This document shows, piece after piece, positions 23,441 to 34,874 of a stretch of 64,000 bases of DNA (positions are counted from its first letter, which is position 1; every line of letters begins with the position of its first letter). The stretch is from Anagrus nilaparvatae. Its lineage: Eukaryota > Arthropoda > Insecta > Hymenoptera > Mymaridae. Below the pieces are notes generated by a model that had not been told where the DNA came from, searched no databases, and was given only the letters and a program-made list of their open reading frames with translations. A program made the position numbers and the translations under genes. The stretch is from positions 27,032,001 to 27,096,000 of the forward strand of contig JAKSXM010000014.1 of assembly GCA_022575985.1 (NCBI GenBank). The letters run 5' to 3'.

Positions 23441-23614
23441 ATGGCCACAAAAGTAAAGAATGGCTCAAATCGCACGTAAATTACCGTCCGAGGCGATTTG
23501 GGGCATCCTTTTTTTGTGGCCAAGGACAAAACATAATTTTTCTTGCTCAGTTTCGAGAAAATGCGTTTTTTCGAATAGCGCAGCGGCCAGAAAACACGCA
23601 CTTTCTGGACACTA
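23441..23614 (+). repeat. Dispersed repeat family B, copy 2
   Basis: It begins ggccacaaaagtaaagaatgg, then tcaaatcgcacgtaaattac. The centre contains gaggcgatttgggg and ggccaaggacaaaacataat, and it ends cactttctggacac. The right end is the inverse of the family's left end (gtgtccagaaaag), indicating short terminal inverted repeats. Unlike the surrounding DNA it is nearly balanced in base composition. Confidence 0.75.
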
Positions 23615-24479
23615 ACAAGAAAAATAATTTTCTACATTAATAAAAAAAAGCAAATATTAATTTGAATGTTGTCATCGCCCATGATTTACAGATATTTATA
23701 AAAGGATTAAATTTTAATTGACCAATACTGGGCATATCCTTTTATAAAAAAAAGCAATTTTGCAAAAAAAAAAAATATATAAGGATTCTTTTTTTAAATA
23801 CTTGCAAAATATTTTTATTAAAGCAAATTAGTCTATTAATCCATGCACCAAATAAATAATTAATTTTTTTTTTTAATTTATGCAAGTATTAAAATACTTT
23901 ATTTTAAAGCAATATCATCTAGCATGCATACCAAGTCGAACTTAGCGGGAAAAATCGGAAAGTGGAATAATTTTTATAGTCAAAAAACTTTATATAAGTG
24001 CCCTTTTAAGAAAATGCAAAATTTTAGGTCTTTTCCTTTTCCCGTAATTTGGGAAAAACTTTTTACCAGCTAAGATACTTTGGGTAACCGTATCTCCTTA
24101 AATAAATATGGTAAAGGCACCTTAACCCATTAGTGCTTAAGCGGAAGTAAACGGACACTAAATGAAAAAATTAAGAATATCAATCGATAGAAGGCTAAAA
24201 ATCGTTCTCTATAGGTAAAATTTCATTCTTTTTTCAAATCTGCCGTTATTTTTGACCTAACACCCTTCTATATACCCGAAAAATAGAGGTGAAAAGGGGT
24301 AAAACGAGAATTTCGAGAAAACGACGGACAAGAGACAGTGTTAATGTCACAAAATAATAATAAAAAGTTCATGAAATTGCTTTTTCAGATCCAAAATTTA
24401 TATTTTGCATAAAAAATTTGATTAAATATCTTATTTCCACCCTTATCTGTTCAATAGGGGTGGTTTTTTGAAAAACTTT

Positions 24480-24690
24480 AAAAATACTTTTATGCCCTCC
24501 CGGGCGTAAAACTCGTGTATAAAGAATTTTCTGAACTCGTTCTACGCCTAGGTGGGCAAAAAATAGTGTAAGCACCATGGGCAAAATACTTTAGACACGA
24601 GCGTGAACACATATTACTCGTGCCCGGCTTCGCCGAGCACTCGTGCTAGTGCTCACGCTAGTGCCGAAACTTTTACGCCCTTGATACTTA
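24480..24690. repeat. GC-rich inverted-repeat patch
   Basis: gggcgtaaaactcgtgt near 24493 faces the inverted words cgagcactcgtgctagtgct and ttttacgcccttgat near 24640-24687, with the hairpin ggcttcgcc between. The last word, ttttacgcccttgat, occurs again in the fifth intron of the glycine C-acetyltransferase gene (about 47059-47073), preceded there by cgagccttttcttgctcg, so both are probably traces of one family. Confidence 0.5.
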
Positions 24691-25721
24691 ATATAATATT
24701 TTTGTGTTTTTAATGGACTTCCTTTAGTAAAATTTTCTGCTGAATCCAAATCCAATTTTCGTTTTGAGATACAGGGTGAAATGGGTAATATGGACCAAAA
24801 AAATTTTAAAACTACTTAAATGTTTATAAATTTTATTTTTTCTACTGGAATGGTACCAAATGTCACTTCTAAGATTAAATTCTTCATGCATTCAACATAG
24901 GGTTTAGCCCGCGGTCTGTTTATAAAAATATCCTATGTGATAATGCCCGAATTTTTTTTTCTCGTAATGATGAACTTCTGGTAAAAAATTTTAAAGAATA
25001 TATTATATTCTTAATTTTAATTTTATTAATAATTTTAATAAGAATTCTTTAATCTTATTCATATTTTTTGCATTTTCATATATTATTAATAATAATTATT
25101 ACGAAAATTAATTATGACTTTTATGACGATATACCAGAGACAAATGTAGAGTATTGCTCGATAAGGAAAAATTACTTCTCGGAAGTTTGAGCTATAGCAA
25201 AATATTGAATATTTTTTTATAAAATTAGCAAAAAATGTACAACTTTCAACAAGTTATTTAGGTATGTAATCACCCCTGTCGCCCTGTTTCTGATAGATCC
25301 ATCTTTGATTTTAGTGGTTGAAAATGAATGCTTTGGTTCAGCCAAAACTGTTTCCCTGATATTATAATAAGATTTTTTTTTTAACAATTACTAAAAGTTA
25401 TCAAAAATATTCAAAAACAATAGTTTGTCAAAATAAATTTAAAATTTAAAAAAAACGAAACAATACGTATCTATTATATTTTCAGATTATGCAAAAAAGA
25501 TATAAAATTCTCGAACAACTCCTATTTTCAAGAAGACGAATGCTGCAGTTATTAGTGATTGACAGAATAAAGGTCAATCGTTTTTACAATTTCCCATTTA
25601 CAGATTTAAAATATAAAAAAAATTGCCTTTTCGATTGGTACCCGAAAGATTTTCTATATTAAGGTATACGATTTAGGCGTTAGATGATGCAAAAGGTAAT
25701 AATTGAAATATCTTTTGCGGG

Positions 25722-25872
25722 CAATGGACACGAAAGTACAATTTCATTGACCATGCAGCCACTGCCACTGACGCAGAAAAATCTTGTGCAATCCTTAGCC
25801 ATGAAAAAAACCCGCCTCGGAAGATAATTTACTTGCGATTTGGGCCATTCTTCATTTTTCTGGCCATGGGTC
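25722..25872 (-). repeat. Dispersed repeat family B, copy 3
   Basis: Minus-strand copy: its end reads acttgcgatttgggccattc then ttcatttttctggccat, the reverse complement of the family's left end. The other end (gcaatggacacgaaag) retains the gacac tip. It is more diverged than copies 4 and 5 and lies inside the 4.1-kb inverted-repeat block. Confidence 0.65.
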
Positions 25873-26980
25873 GTAATATACTACTATTTAGCATTTGAAA
25901 ATACCTAATTTAATTATTGTTTATTAAAATATTTAAAATTTCAATATTATGCTGGTTAATCAAAAATTTTGTTAAAATACACCATATTAAAGCGGTTATT
26001 TTTAAAAGACATTAAATATAATATATTATGAAAATAATTTATACTCGAATTTATATATTATAGACGCAGTATAAGTACTATTTCCAGATGATAATAATTT
26101 ATTAAATAATTATAAATTTAATAGAATATTATTTAGAGGGCATATTTTATCGCTTGGGTTTTCTATTACTATTACTAAAAAAGTTGCCATTTTCGAAAAA
26201 AATACGATTTGCAAAATGACAGCTCATTCACGTTGTTATCGAGCACTTGAAAATAATATTGTTTTTTATTATGCGACCAAAAATTTTCTCCATAAAAGCC
26301 CATTATGTATTTGGTGGTAACACGTAAGAGTGACTAAATGAGCTATAATTTTAGAAAATCTTATTTTTTTGGTAAATGGCAACTAATATCTCCAGGTAAT
26401 TGAAAATCCAAGCGATTTCTTAAAATAACTGCCAGAACAATAAAATATTATACTCATTATAATTTTTTCATACGCGTATTATAAGAAAAGAGTTTCCCAG
26501 ATCACAGATTTAAATAACATTTGGTCCATTTTTTGACTTTGGGTCATAACAAACTATATCTTTGTTTATAATTAAAATTTTTTTTTCCTTTGAATTTTTC
26601 ATTTTAACCAAAAATTAAGTTTACTTTAATTGAATTTGATAAAATTCGGCCAAAAGCTTGATTTTAGATTGATGCCCCAAAATTCTTGGGATGTGACATA
26701 AATGTTTGCCCTACACAATCATTATGTTTTAATCTTCCAAAATTAGCCAATTAAAAGTGAAAAATTATCTCTTTCCTCTGAATCAAAAAGCAGAAATAAA
26801 TTTCAGAAACTTTGTTGACTATTTAACTAATAAAATAAAGATTTTGCGCTGTTTGGCTCATTTTATCTGCATTAATTTTAGAATAGGTGTTAATTCCCTT
26901 TTATTTTAGGAAAATAAAATAACTATTGTTTGCAAATGGTTAAAACTCAGATCTCAAAATATTATGGTATAGTTGACTAC

Positions 26981-27110
26981 ACTGTAAAAAATTTTGTCCG
27001 GGTATTTACTATCTGGGTAGTAAAAATACTGTCCAGATAATAAATAACTGGGCATGATTTTTTACTTTGCATGTACCAAGTATTAAAATTTACCGAATTA
27101 AAACTGATTT
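26981..27110. repeat. Short repeat with tactatctgggtagta core
   Basis: tacactgtaaaaaattttgt at about 26979 followed by ttactatctgggtagtaaa at 27006 matches 30976-31075 (acactgtgaaaagg ... ctactatctgggtagtaaat), where the copy ends with the inverted ttttacagtatat. Two related short elements with tacactgtaaaa-type ends. Confidence 0.5.
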
Positions 27111-27998
27111 TTGGTTGATATAAGAATAAATAAATATAAAAAATAATTTTTACAAATTTAGATATCAATACAAATTATCAAAACCCGAACTCCTGCATAA
27201 AAAAAGAGTATAGAAATTAGGTACATATAACTAAGATAACAAATAGAAAAAGTTTTTATAGTTTTTATGGAAATTATTGAAGTCGTATTGAAGTTAAAAA
27301 TACTTTTTGTGAAAATCGGTTATTTAAACTAAAATTATCTTTGCTTTAGTGATTTCTATTCTATTTGGAATAATAAATGTAAGAAAAATGGTCATCTTAT
27401 TTTTCAACTATAAAATTTCCAATAATTTTTAAAAATTTCTATTTTAATTGAACTCAAATTATTATCTTACTTTTTTAATCTAAATTTATAGCATAGAAAT
27501 CGCAAAGTACTTTTCAACAATATTTTTAGTATATACTTGCAAAAGACAAAATTAAAAAAAAAATGAAACTTGAAATGAACAAAATCATTTTTTTTCTTTT
27601 AAAATTTTGAAATTCTCCCAGCATGAATTTCTAGAAAAACTTATACTTAAATGCTTAATTTTCAATATAATAATAATAAATTTATTTGATTTTTTATTCT
27701 GAATAAAATAATTTTAAATAACGGTTACATTGCCGCTAAAAAATAAACATTGTCAAATAGGCTATAAGGTTATTGTGACGAGTCACATTTTATACACACG
27801 GTGTGAAATAAAAAAGTATGTTGCTCCAACTCGACGGTTTGCGCGTGCGCAAAATAGAATATTTTTATTTTAACAAGCAAAGGAAAAAGTGCACTTTCTT
27901 AAAAGGGCACTTATATAAAGTTTTTTGACTATAAACAATTTTCCACTTTCCGATTTTTCCCGCTAAGTTCGGCTTGGTAGCATGCATTGCTTTTTTAA

Positions 27999-28646
27999 AC
28001 TTGCAACGAGTAAAAAACGCCATAAAATTTTATATAAATATACGTACGTGCACAAAAAAAAATATACACAAGATATTTGTCAATAATTTATAAACTGAAC
28101 ATTACTATTACTAAAACAAATCTGTATAATTATGTAAATATGGTATGCATATAAAATGTTAACGTTTTTTTCAAACATAATAAAGAACGCATAACAAAAT
28201 TATTTCACAGGTTATTATACGAAAAGCTGCATATTTTAATAAATCCTTATTTTTACTAGTTTCTAGGAATAAAATATTTTTCTAAATCATTCAGAATGAT
28301 TCAAAAGTTGTATTTATTTAATTAATAAATATTTTTTGTAATGCACATAATTAATATTTACACGTGTAATTCTTTATACTAGTTTTATACTATACAGTAT
28401 AGTATGGCATTGGGTTGCATATACACCACACTATACATAATTACTAACACATCCTTGCATAAAATACTATATAGGAGTCGCAGTCAGTACCAGAAATTGT
28501 CATGTTACTTTTATCGTCATAACCCACTAATGAACATGAATTTTGTAAATAAAAAATAAATCGCTGAAAATTTTCAAAAACTCTCAAAAGGAAAACATTA
28601 AAAAAATGATTTATGAATCAAATGGCACCGTTTTAAATATTTTTTT
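27999..28646. other. AT-rich spacer
   Basis: Nothing recognised. A GC-rich pair of short palindromes (gtgacgagtcac, ttgcgcgtgcgcaa) lies just before it at 27776-27852. Confidence 0.4.
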
Positions 28647-29071
28647 GTTATCGTCAATTTAAGATTTTACTCAAATTTGTCAAAGTTCTATATTGAAAAA
28701 AGGCTGTTAATAATAAGTTTTTTTTTTGAATTAATTAATTTTTCCCTGAGTATTCATTTCTTCAAGAAAGAAATCATTTTTATTGACCAAATTTCAATTT
28801 TTAGGTCAAAAACTGTATTAAGTAAATTTTGCTACTTACAGTTTTCAAAGGCTTTTGACCTAAAAATTGAAATTTGGTACATCAAAATGATTTTTTTCAT
28901 AAAGAAATGAATTGTCTGGGAAAAATACATCGATTTAAAAAAAAAAATTATGATTTTACAATGAAAATCAAGCGAGTAATGCATGTTTAAAGTTCAGAAA
29001 CAGGCTATTTCAATATAGAACTTCAATCTTTTTTAAGACAAATTTGAGTAAAATCTTAAATTGACGATAAC
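28647..29071. repeat. 425-bp foldback element
   Basis: gttatcgtcaatttaagatt at the left end has an exact inverse (aatcttaaattgacgataac) at the right end, extending through tactcaaatttgtc without mismatch. A second matched pair lies inside (caaatttcaatttttaggtc near 28790 versus gacctaaaaattgaaatttg near 28857). The loop is about 35 bases at 28810-28850. The 77-codon frame within is an accident of the structure. Confidence 0.8.
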
Positions 29072-29159
29072 TTGGCTAAATTTCATCGTAAAAAGATAAG
29101 TTTTTATTTCTTCTGGAGTGGTTTTTCCCTGGCAATCAGATTTTTTTATCTATTTTTTT

Positions 29160-29390
29160 AATTTTTATTTACCTAAAATTTATTTTGAAAATTTGGGTAG
29201 ACCAGATACGAAAAACACGGTTTTTGACATAAAAAAGAAAAAATCTTTTTGGCACCTATCACTGAATCCTTGCTCACGACTTTTTTTGACTTCCTGAGGA
29301 TTCAAACTTCACGAAAACAAGGGTCGTTCTGATGTGCCCTAAAAAAAAAAATTACGATTCCAGGCTCAAGTTAAGTAGCACTTTTAAACT
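29160..29390. repeat. Repeat inverted relative to 36690-36910
   Basis: ggcacctatcactgaatcct here faces aatcagtgataggtgcc near 36810, and adjoining words (gacttcctgaggattcaaac versus gtttgaaccttcagaaa; caagggtcgttctgatgtgc versus gacatcaatatgacccgtg) also pair. Divergence is substantial. Either these are two independent copies in opposite orientation or old arms of a larger structure. Confidence 0.55.
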
Positions 29391-30464
29391 ATATGGTCAA
29401 TTGGTCATATACTTTTAAAAGATATTACATTTTTATCTCTACATGAATTCTTATTCGTAGATAAGATCTAAGAAAAATCAAAATCATTATTCAGCTAAGT
29501 TAGACTGAAAAATGTTCTAAGATCAAAATTTATTGGATAAAATTAAACATTTAAAAATTTAATTATCCTTTGTTTTTTTTTTTAACCTTCTCTTAATTAC
29601 ATATACTAAATTAAGATTAAATTTGCATGCATTTTTTTTTACTTTATTTTTAATGTTAATGCATTCAAAAACATTTTTTTTTAGTATCTTTTCAAATGTA
29701 TTATAAAGTTTTCGAAACTAATTTTCATATAATAATATATTATTCATATATATTTTCTAAACACTATGAAAAAAATTATTTTAAAAGCAAAATTAAAATA
29801 TATGCTGAGAAGCAAAAATTAAATTTTTCATTTATAAAATTGTTGTTCTCAACCTTAATGACCCCCCAGGTAATTTAGAAAGTTCCTTTTTGATGTTCTT
29901 CTGCCATCTTGGAAAATCTGAAAATATGATGGGGTGAAAAATGAACATTTTCATTCAGAAAAATGTTTTTCTCTACCTCGGAAACCCCAAGGTAATGTTG
30001 AAAGTTCCTTAAAAACGGAAACATTAGGTAAATTTTTATTTATTATTTTTTAAAAGGCCAGTAACATCAGCCACTGATCCAACCAGCGTCACAAAACTTA
30101 TGAGTAACTTATCAGTTTACTGATCTGTACTGACCAACCAATTCAGCCAATTTTCCGACGACCATTTCTCCAAATTTAATCAATAAATAAATCGAAACAA
30201 TTCATTTACGAAAAAATTTTTTCACTTTTTTTTCGGGTAAAAAATTTTGGAAAAATGACCTCTTTTTTATCGTAATTTTTTATCTTTATGAAAATGATAG
30301 TCGGAATTCTGGAACGGTGGTTCCAACCCAGGCGTTAGATGGCTTCAGTCTCTTGCAAGTGAAGGGAGAGAGCTTCGGGTCATATATGCTACAAAGTTCC
30401 CGGTGCATAAGTTAACGTTAAAATTAACTTTAAAAACTAACGTTAAATTTTAACGTTACTTTTA

Positions 30465-31522
30465 AGAAATTTATGTAAATAAAAGAAAATATAAATTTTT
30501 CAGCTACTCTTCTCTATAAAAGTTTAAATCTGAATAAATTGCATTACCTATTTGAATTTTCAACTATATTGTATGATCGTATCAATTTTTTGAAAATGTA
30601 GTCTGAACCTCAAAAGTCAGCTATTATTAACTGCAGATGTGAAATTTTCAATTTAAGAGTTTCGATTAGAACTCCATCTTTTCGAAAAATAGTTTTGTAC
30701 CAGATCTCCAATTAGACCCTCAAAAATATTATTTTTTCCTGTGGAAGTAAATTTCCACCACCAAAAATTTTAGCGCAGTAATCTGACAGAGTGAAAAACT
30801 ATATTTTTACTTTTTTAAAAAAGTAAAAATATAGTTTTTCACTCTGTCAGATTACTGCGCTAAAATTTTTCTTAAAAATTAAGCACATTATTAAAACAGG
30901 GTAATTTAAGGGACATTAATTGTGGTAAATGTTTTTTTGAAAATCGAATTTTTTGTGCGTGCATAAATCACATCATATACACTGTGAAAAGGGTAACTAC
31001 TATCTGGGTAGTAAATTTATAATACCGGGATAGTAAGGTTACTACCTATATAGTAATTATCAGATTTTACAGTATATGTATCAAGAGTACCAAGTATGTC
31101 TAAAAAATATTTTTTTTCTTCGAAATCTCCTCTTTAATTTTTAAACGCGATCTTCTCGAAACAGGCTTTCTTAAATTGATGTGCAAGTTTGGGTGATAAC
31201 AATTTCACCGATTTACTTTAAGTTTGATGAGTAGTTAAAAAAATATATTTTTGATGGGCTTACTTCAAATTTATTTTTTTAAAGTTCTTGCACGTCAATT
31301 TAAGAAAGCCTGTTTCGAGAAGATCGCGTTTAAAAATTAAAGAGGAGATTTCGAAGAAAAAAATATTTTTTAGACATACTTGGTACTCTTGATACATATA
31401 CTGTAAAACGATCATACAATATAATTGAAAAATCAAATAGGTAATGCAATTTATTCAGATTTAAACTTTTATAGAGAAGAATAGCTAAAAAATTTATATT
31501 TTCTTTTATTTACAGAAATTTC
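30465..31522. repeat. Foldback interrupted by a ~485-bp insertion
   Basis: On the right, 31282-31522 is a continuous arm. On the left the same arm is split into 30465-30579 (ataaattgcattacctattt) and 31065-31190 (gtaccaagtatgtctaaaaa, then gatcttctcgaaacaggctt), with 30580-31064 between. Joining gtatgatcg to ttttacag restores the right-arm sequence, so the 485-bp segment inserted into the left arm afterwards. The loop is 31191-31281. A further short palindromic cluster (gttaacgttaaaattaac) precedes it at 30410. Confidence 0.75.
30763..30870. repeat. 108-bp perfect palindrome, no spacer
   Basis: Centre at tttttt|aaaaaa (30816/30817). The left arm aaaaattttagcgcagtaat... is matched base for base by ...attactgcgctaaaattttt on the right, 54 bases each way. 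It lies within the 485-bp insertion. Perfect spacerless palindromes of this length are normally unstable, so the copy is probably very young or maintained. Confidence 0.92.
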
Positions 31523-31689
31523 TAATGATGTTACTAAACCAGCTGTAGTTGTGTATAATAAGCTGTGATTAAATGTAATAGTTTTTTGTGAATGTGAATT
31601 TTTAATAAATGTCTAATTTTGTATTTAATAATTAATTACTGGTGTCGTTATTTGTGTTTGCAACCCCTCCCCCCTGTTCCTACAATTCT

Positions 31690-32329
31690 TTACTTTTTTG
31701 GAGAAACACTCAAGTATCCATAATCAGAGATACTTTCTTAATTTTCTGCCTCTAATAAAAGGAATCTAGTACCTTTGAAGCACCAAATTACAAAACATTG
31801 CTATGGACCGATTTATTATGATGATAAAACATGACTCCAACCCCATTCAATGGGCTTTTTAGGTCTAGAAACACAGGGCCCCAAATTAACAGGGGTTTTT
31901 AGGCTGACCTCTAAAAAACGGTATCACCTTGTAAGTCAACCAAATATTTTTCGATTGATCTCATTTTACAAGCTTCAATGTTTCAAAAATTTTTTTCTAG
32001 CCTGTTTTCTTCTAACAATTTCTGAGATATATAGCTTGGAAAAGATAGCTCTCTGACGCTGACTTTTTATTATCATATCTCGCAAAAAATTAAGGAAAAG
32101 AGGGGAGCAAACAATTTTTGAAAACTGGAAGCTTGCTCAAAATTTTCGAGGAAAATATTACCCATTTTTATCATAAATTGTTACTTTGTCAGAAATTTAA
32201 AAATTGACATTTTTGGACCAAAAACGAGTTTTCGGTTTACTGACCATCACGATGAGAATGAAAGAAAAAAATCACGCTTTACGAGGCTTGTAAGTAGATC
32301 TAAAAAAGTGAAACCAAATAGAGGTAGCT
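31690..32329. repeat. Repeat block shared with 38460-38625
   Basis: tttttggaccaaaaacgagt, gaccatcacgatg and cacgctttacgaggcttgta (32210-32300) reappear in order and orientation at 38510-38610. The preceding 450 bases, with cattcaatgggctttttagg and accttgtaagtcaacc, are probably part of the same element but have no second copy here. It ends where the segmental duplication copy 2 begins. Confidence 0.55.
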
Positions 32330-32624
32330 CGTAGGTTAATGTGTGAACACACAAACTAGTTATAAGTTTTTTTTTGGTTTATTGACATTAAATTTGCCTG
32401 TCGAAGAATAAAAAATAGAAGCTGTTTTTTTAACTGCCATGATAATATATAAAGTATAATTTTGAGGTTTAATTGATTTAACGTTTACATTGATTTAATT
32501 AATATTTATTCATCACATTTACTAGTTTTTATACATGAACAATATAAATTATGAAAATCACGCCAATTACATGGTTAAAAAAAAATTTTAGCGTTCAAAA
32601 TTAATAAATTTATTCAATATAAAA

Positions 32625-33539
32625 GGGTAGATTTATAAATGAAGTGAGTGCGATTTGTATGGTCGGGTCATCAAAATTGCCCCAAAGTGTTTTTTTCTGA
32701 AAGTACTACCAAAAATAAGTCACCAGCCCAATTTTTAGCCTCCCAGAGCAAAATCTCGATTTTTGGCAGCCATTTTTGTGTTTTGGACTTTTGCAAAAAA
32801 AGTAAGAAAAATGAGTCATAATTTTTTTTATTATTGCTGTAAAAAACTTACATTAGCATGAAAAATTTTTTCTTGTTAAGTCCGGATAGGAAATTTCCCT
32901 GGCTATCCGATTCCGGGGTCAAAAATTTTTTTTGAATAGCGCATGTGCGAGGAATCGCTAAGATAGGCTATTTTTTTTCAAAAGTCGATTTTTCAAATGT
33001 CTATTAGTGATACAAGGCTTTTAACAAAATTTTCCTTAAACCTTATATTTTTTGACAAAAAAAAAATTTCGATGGGACACTGCTGTTTGGGAGCTCTAGA
33101 TAAAAAAATAGTAGCTTTCAAAAGATCATTTTTTACAAATTTCAAAATTCCCAAATTTAAATAAAAATGATCTTTTGAAAGCTGCTATTTTTTTATCTAG
33201 AGCTCCCAAAAAGCAGTGTCCCATCGAAATTTTTTTTTTTGCCAAAAAATATAAGGTTTAAGGAAAATTTTAAGCCTATTCGGACCTAAAAGGAAAAAAT
33301 TTTTCATGCTAATGTAAGTTTTTTACAGCAATAATAAAAAAAAATTATGACTCATTTTTCTTACTTAATTTACAAAAGTCCAAAACACAAAAATGGCTGC
33401 AAAAAATCTAAATTTTGCTCTGGGAGGCGAAAAATTGTGCTGGTGACTTATTTTTGGTAGTACTTTCAGAAAAAAACACTTTGGGGCAGTTTTGAAGACC
33501 CGCCCATACCAATCGCACTCACTTCATTTAAATCTACCC
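32625..33539. mobile_element. 915-bp foldback transposon with documented empty site
   Basis: Termini gggtagattt ... aaatctaccc. Both arms (about 400 bp) read inward gcgagtg/cactcac-type words, aagtactaccaaaaataagt, tagcctcccagagcaaaatc and, near the middle, gataggaaatttccctggct on the left. The last word and others (ttttagcctcc, cagcca, agcgcatg) recur in the outer arms of the 6.55-kb element at 50718-57272, so the two are family members. In the duplicate without the insertion the corresponding site is atataaaactt (18524-18534); here it is atataaaa-element-aaactt, suggesting a 3-4-bp A-rich target duplication. Confidence 0.82.
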
Positions 33540-33576
33540 AAAACTTTTTTTAGATCCTATTCATTACGAAAAAATA

Positions 33577-34874
33577 CTAAAGAGAAGGCATTGAATATAA
33601 AAATTTTCTCTTTTTTTGAACAACTTCAAGTGTACTTTCTTCAGGTTGGCAGGATTTTTCTTTATATTTCAGACTTGCATATTTACTCAACTCACAACTC
33701 CATTTTGGATTATCTATTAATAATTTTTCAAAACTTTCATTTCCGTAAACTTCTACTGCATTTTCCAAAATAAATTTCATGACTTTATTTTTGTAACATT
33801 CATTATAATTTTTCATTGCAAATTTAAATCTGGAAACAATATTTTCTACCTTAATTGATTCCAAATAATATTCTACAAATTCATCATCCTTAAAAAGCTC
33901 TTGAGCATTAGATTCAATAAAATTTTCAGTTTTTATTTTTAAATTTATTATAGTCTGTATTTCATCAAGTAATTTTAGAGTAGTGATGATATTTTCTTTA
34001 TTGAGGAAACGTATCATAAACTCTTCACATTCTTTTTGTAATCTTTTAACTTCATACAAATGGGCTAATTTAAAAAGATCTTGAACGCCAACAGATAAAT
34101 TGTAACTCAAATCATAAATGTAATTTATAAATTCTTTAACGATTTTTGTATCCCACTTACGAAGATCAATATTACCACTTAATCTTTCCCTCATATCGGT
34201 AGCAAACATGATTTTAAAAAATGAACTAGCATTGTACAATACTATTCTGTGAACATTTATTATTTCGTCAGGTGTTGTAACAGTAAAATCAGTGAAGTTT
34301 TTATTTTTTAAATCGTTTGCTAATGTTTTTTTAATATTAACTGAGTTAGAATGAAACGAATATTGAATCATTAATTGAATCGTTAGGGAATTTTTTTTTC
34401 TAAGGGCAAAATTGATTTTTTCACTTTGAAACAAGAAATAGTTTTGATTCAAATCAATTTCAGATTTATTAGGTAATAGATTTAAGCTGCCTTGATCCGA
34501 GGGTTTTATATAATGTCGCTTTATTTCGCTTGTTTCGTGTATTTTTTTATTAATATCAAGATAGACTTTAATTTCTTTAAATAATATATTACCATAAATT
34601 CGTAAGGATATATTTATATTATCATCATTTGCTTGCAATTTATAATATAAATATTCTTTTGGGAATTCAAAGTAAACATTTTTGAACAATATTTTTCATT
34701 ATTTTCAAAAAAATCTTTAAATTCTGTTGACGGTAAAAATGTATTTATGAATTCATCAATTTTTTCCTTCGATATAGAGATATCTCTTTCTTCCTCCGAT
34801 GACGAGTCCTCAGTTTCTTCCTCCATTGAAGATTCCTCAAATATATCGCTAGAAGCATCTATTTGTTGGGCCAT
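33577..34874 (-). pseudogene. BTB/POZ protein paralogue with a frameshift
   Basis: Duplicate of the gene at 18582-19898. It starts at the same MAQQIDA (34874), keeps a shortened acidic segment and SQKNIYI, then leaves frame. Comparison with copy 1 shows a 4-nt deletion at about 34640-34655 (attcatatcgaatataaat in copy 1, atttataatataaat here). After it a long frame (from 34689 to 33577) keeps the whole BTB domain (DFTVTTPDEIINVHRIVLYN, LFKLAHLYEVKRLQKECEEF) and C-terminal region without a stop. The intact remainder implies recent inactivation, a sequencing indel, or use of the downstream ATG at 34689 to make an N-terminally shortened BTB protein. I favour a young pseudogene. Confidence 0.7.

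Larger units (their letters stand above)
23905..27998. repeat. 4.1-kb block bounded by ~110-bp inverted repeats
   Basis: 23908-24017 (for example cttagcgggaaaaatcggaa, then ataagtgcccttttaagaaa) is found inverted at 27893-27992 (ttccgatttttcccgctaag). The identical orientation of outer words (aaagcaat ... attgcttt) makes these look like the termini of one transposable element. The interior has no long open frame and contains two other repeats (24480-24690 and 25722-25872), so if it was an autonomous element its coding part has decayed. Confidence 0.65.

Noticed and set aside
24369..24584. 71-codon minus frame
   Set aside because: It overlaps the GC-rich inverted-repeat patch and has no domain.
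33492..33773. 93-codon plus-strand frame
   Set aside because: It is the antisense shadow of the BTB paralogue.
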